Source of the DNA: Actinomycetes bacterium
Lineage (GTDB): Bacteria > Actinomycetota > Actinomycetes > Actinomycetales > Cellulomonadaceae
Assembly (NCBI GenBank): GCA_023461115.1
Contig: JAEWOA010000318.1
Coordinates: 1 to 8,202 of the forward strand
DNA: 8,202 nt
Direction: 5' to 3'
Position numbers and translations under genes: made by a program. Positions 7,814 through 8,202 of the stretch are shown one piece after another. A model generated the notes under the pieces. It was not told the origin of the DNA. It saw only the letters and a list, made by a program, of their open reading frames with translations, and searched no databases. Positions within the stretch are counted from its first letter, which is position 1. The number at the start of each line of letters is the position of its first letter.

Positions 7814-8202
7814 ATGCCCACCGTGTATGCGGCCAACGAGAGCTCCATCCTGGTCAACGGCACCGCCGTCGAGGGCGTGCGGTCGGTCGAGCACCGCTCC
7901 GCGACCGCGCGCTCGGACCTGTACGCGCTCGGCTCGGCCGAGCGCATCGGCGTCATCACCGGAGGCCGCAGCGTCGAGGGGCGCATCCGCGTCGCCTCGT
8001 CGGCCCCCAGCCTCGACGACCTCGTCGGCGACGACTTCTTCCAGATCACCGCACCGCTGCGGCACGGCGACACCACGGTCACCGTGAGCTTCGACGAGTG
8101 CCTGCTCACCGAGAAGTCGTTCGCGATGAGCGCCGGCGGGCACGGCGAGACGGTGTACGCCTTCACGGCCACGCGCGTGCGCGAGGCCGTGAAGGCGTAC
8201 AC
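7814..8202 (+). CDS. Probable tail tube protein (3' end outside window)
   Basis: A reading frame of 129 complete codons, open at the window edge. It starts at the ATG at 7814, 10 bases after the sheath stop, with GAGAGG at 7802-7807 as ribosome binding site. That overlap with the sheath stop implies coupled translation. The product is rich in beta-strands (SILVNGTAVEGVRSVEHR; RIGVITGGRSVEGRIRV; DTTVTVSFDECLLTEKSF) and ends in GGHGETVYAFTATRVREA, a pattern I associate with phage tail tube/XkdM-like beta-barrel proteins. Directly after a sheath gene, the tube gene is the normal next member in contractile tails, so context supports the call strongly while the sequence motifs support it moderately. 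Only one cysteine is visible (in DECLL). An alternative is another beta-barrel tail component of similar fold. Confidence 0.72.
   Translation, partial: MPTVYAANESSILVNGTAVEGVRSVEHRSATARSDLYALGSAERIGVITGGRSVEGRIRVASSAPSLDDLVGDDFFQITAPLRHGDTTVTVSFDECLLTEKSFAMSAGGHGETVYAFTATRVREAVKAY

Overview
The window is high-GC chromosomal DNA with strong G/C third-position bias, GTG as well as ATG starts, and FBP-type and DrrAB-type genes. It reads as an actinobacterium, plausibly Micrococcales/Cellulomonadaceae-like; that placement is inference from protein style and composition, not from a marker gene.

Layout, left to right: (1) 1-208 holds no convincing gene but contains a perfect palindrome and a hairpin beyond the 3' end of the first gene. 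(2) 209-1888 (minus) encodes a FadD-type acyl-CoA synthetase. Its start lies next to a 24-bp inverted repeat that looks like a repressor operator. (3) 1889-2033 is a divergent regulatory region. Its right half carries five copies of TGGTGTCA (two of them inverted), the last touching the ATG of the next gene. (4) 2034-5335 (plus) is a compact four-gene operon: ribbon-helix-helix regulator, DUF4097-type beta-repeat protein, DrrA-like ABC ATPase and DrrB-like ABC-2 permease. The ATPase and permease genes overlap by one base. (5) 5365-5880 (minus) encodes a stand-alone FBP-domain (EF-G-binding-type) zinc protein, convergent with the permease and separated from it by a short hairpin. (6) 5881-6108 is a divergent spacer carrying four GTGAcGCG/GTGAgGCG copies. 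(7) 6109 to the right edge (plus) is the start of a phage-tail-like gene set: a contractile tail sheath protein with an internal duplication, then a probable tail tube protein cut by the window end.

How the genes fit together: the four-gene operon is best read as a self-regulated export or membrane-stress module. The RHH protein probably represses from the TGGTGTCA array, and DrrAB-type proteins would export a small hydrophobic compound. The role of the DUF4097 protein is unknown. The sheath-tube pair is the conserved core of contractile tails (myophage, R-type tailocin or extracellular contractile injection system). No head, terminase or integrase gene lies to its left, where ordinary chromosomal genes begin, so this is the left boundary of such a cluster. 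Which of the three types it is cannot be told from this window.
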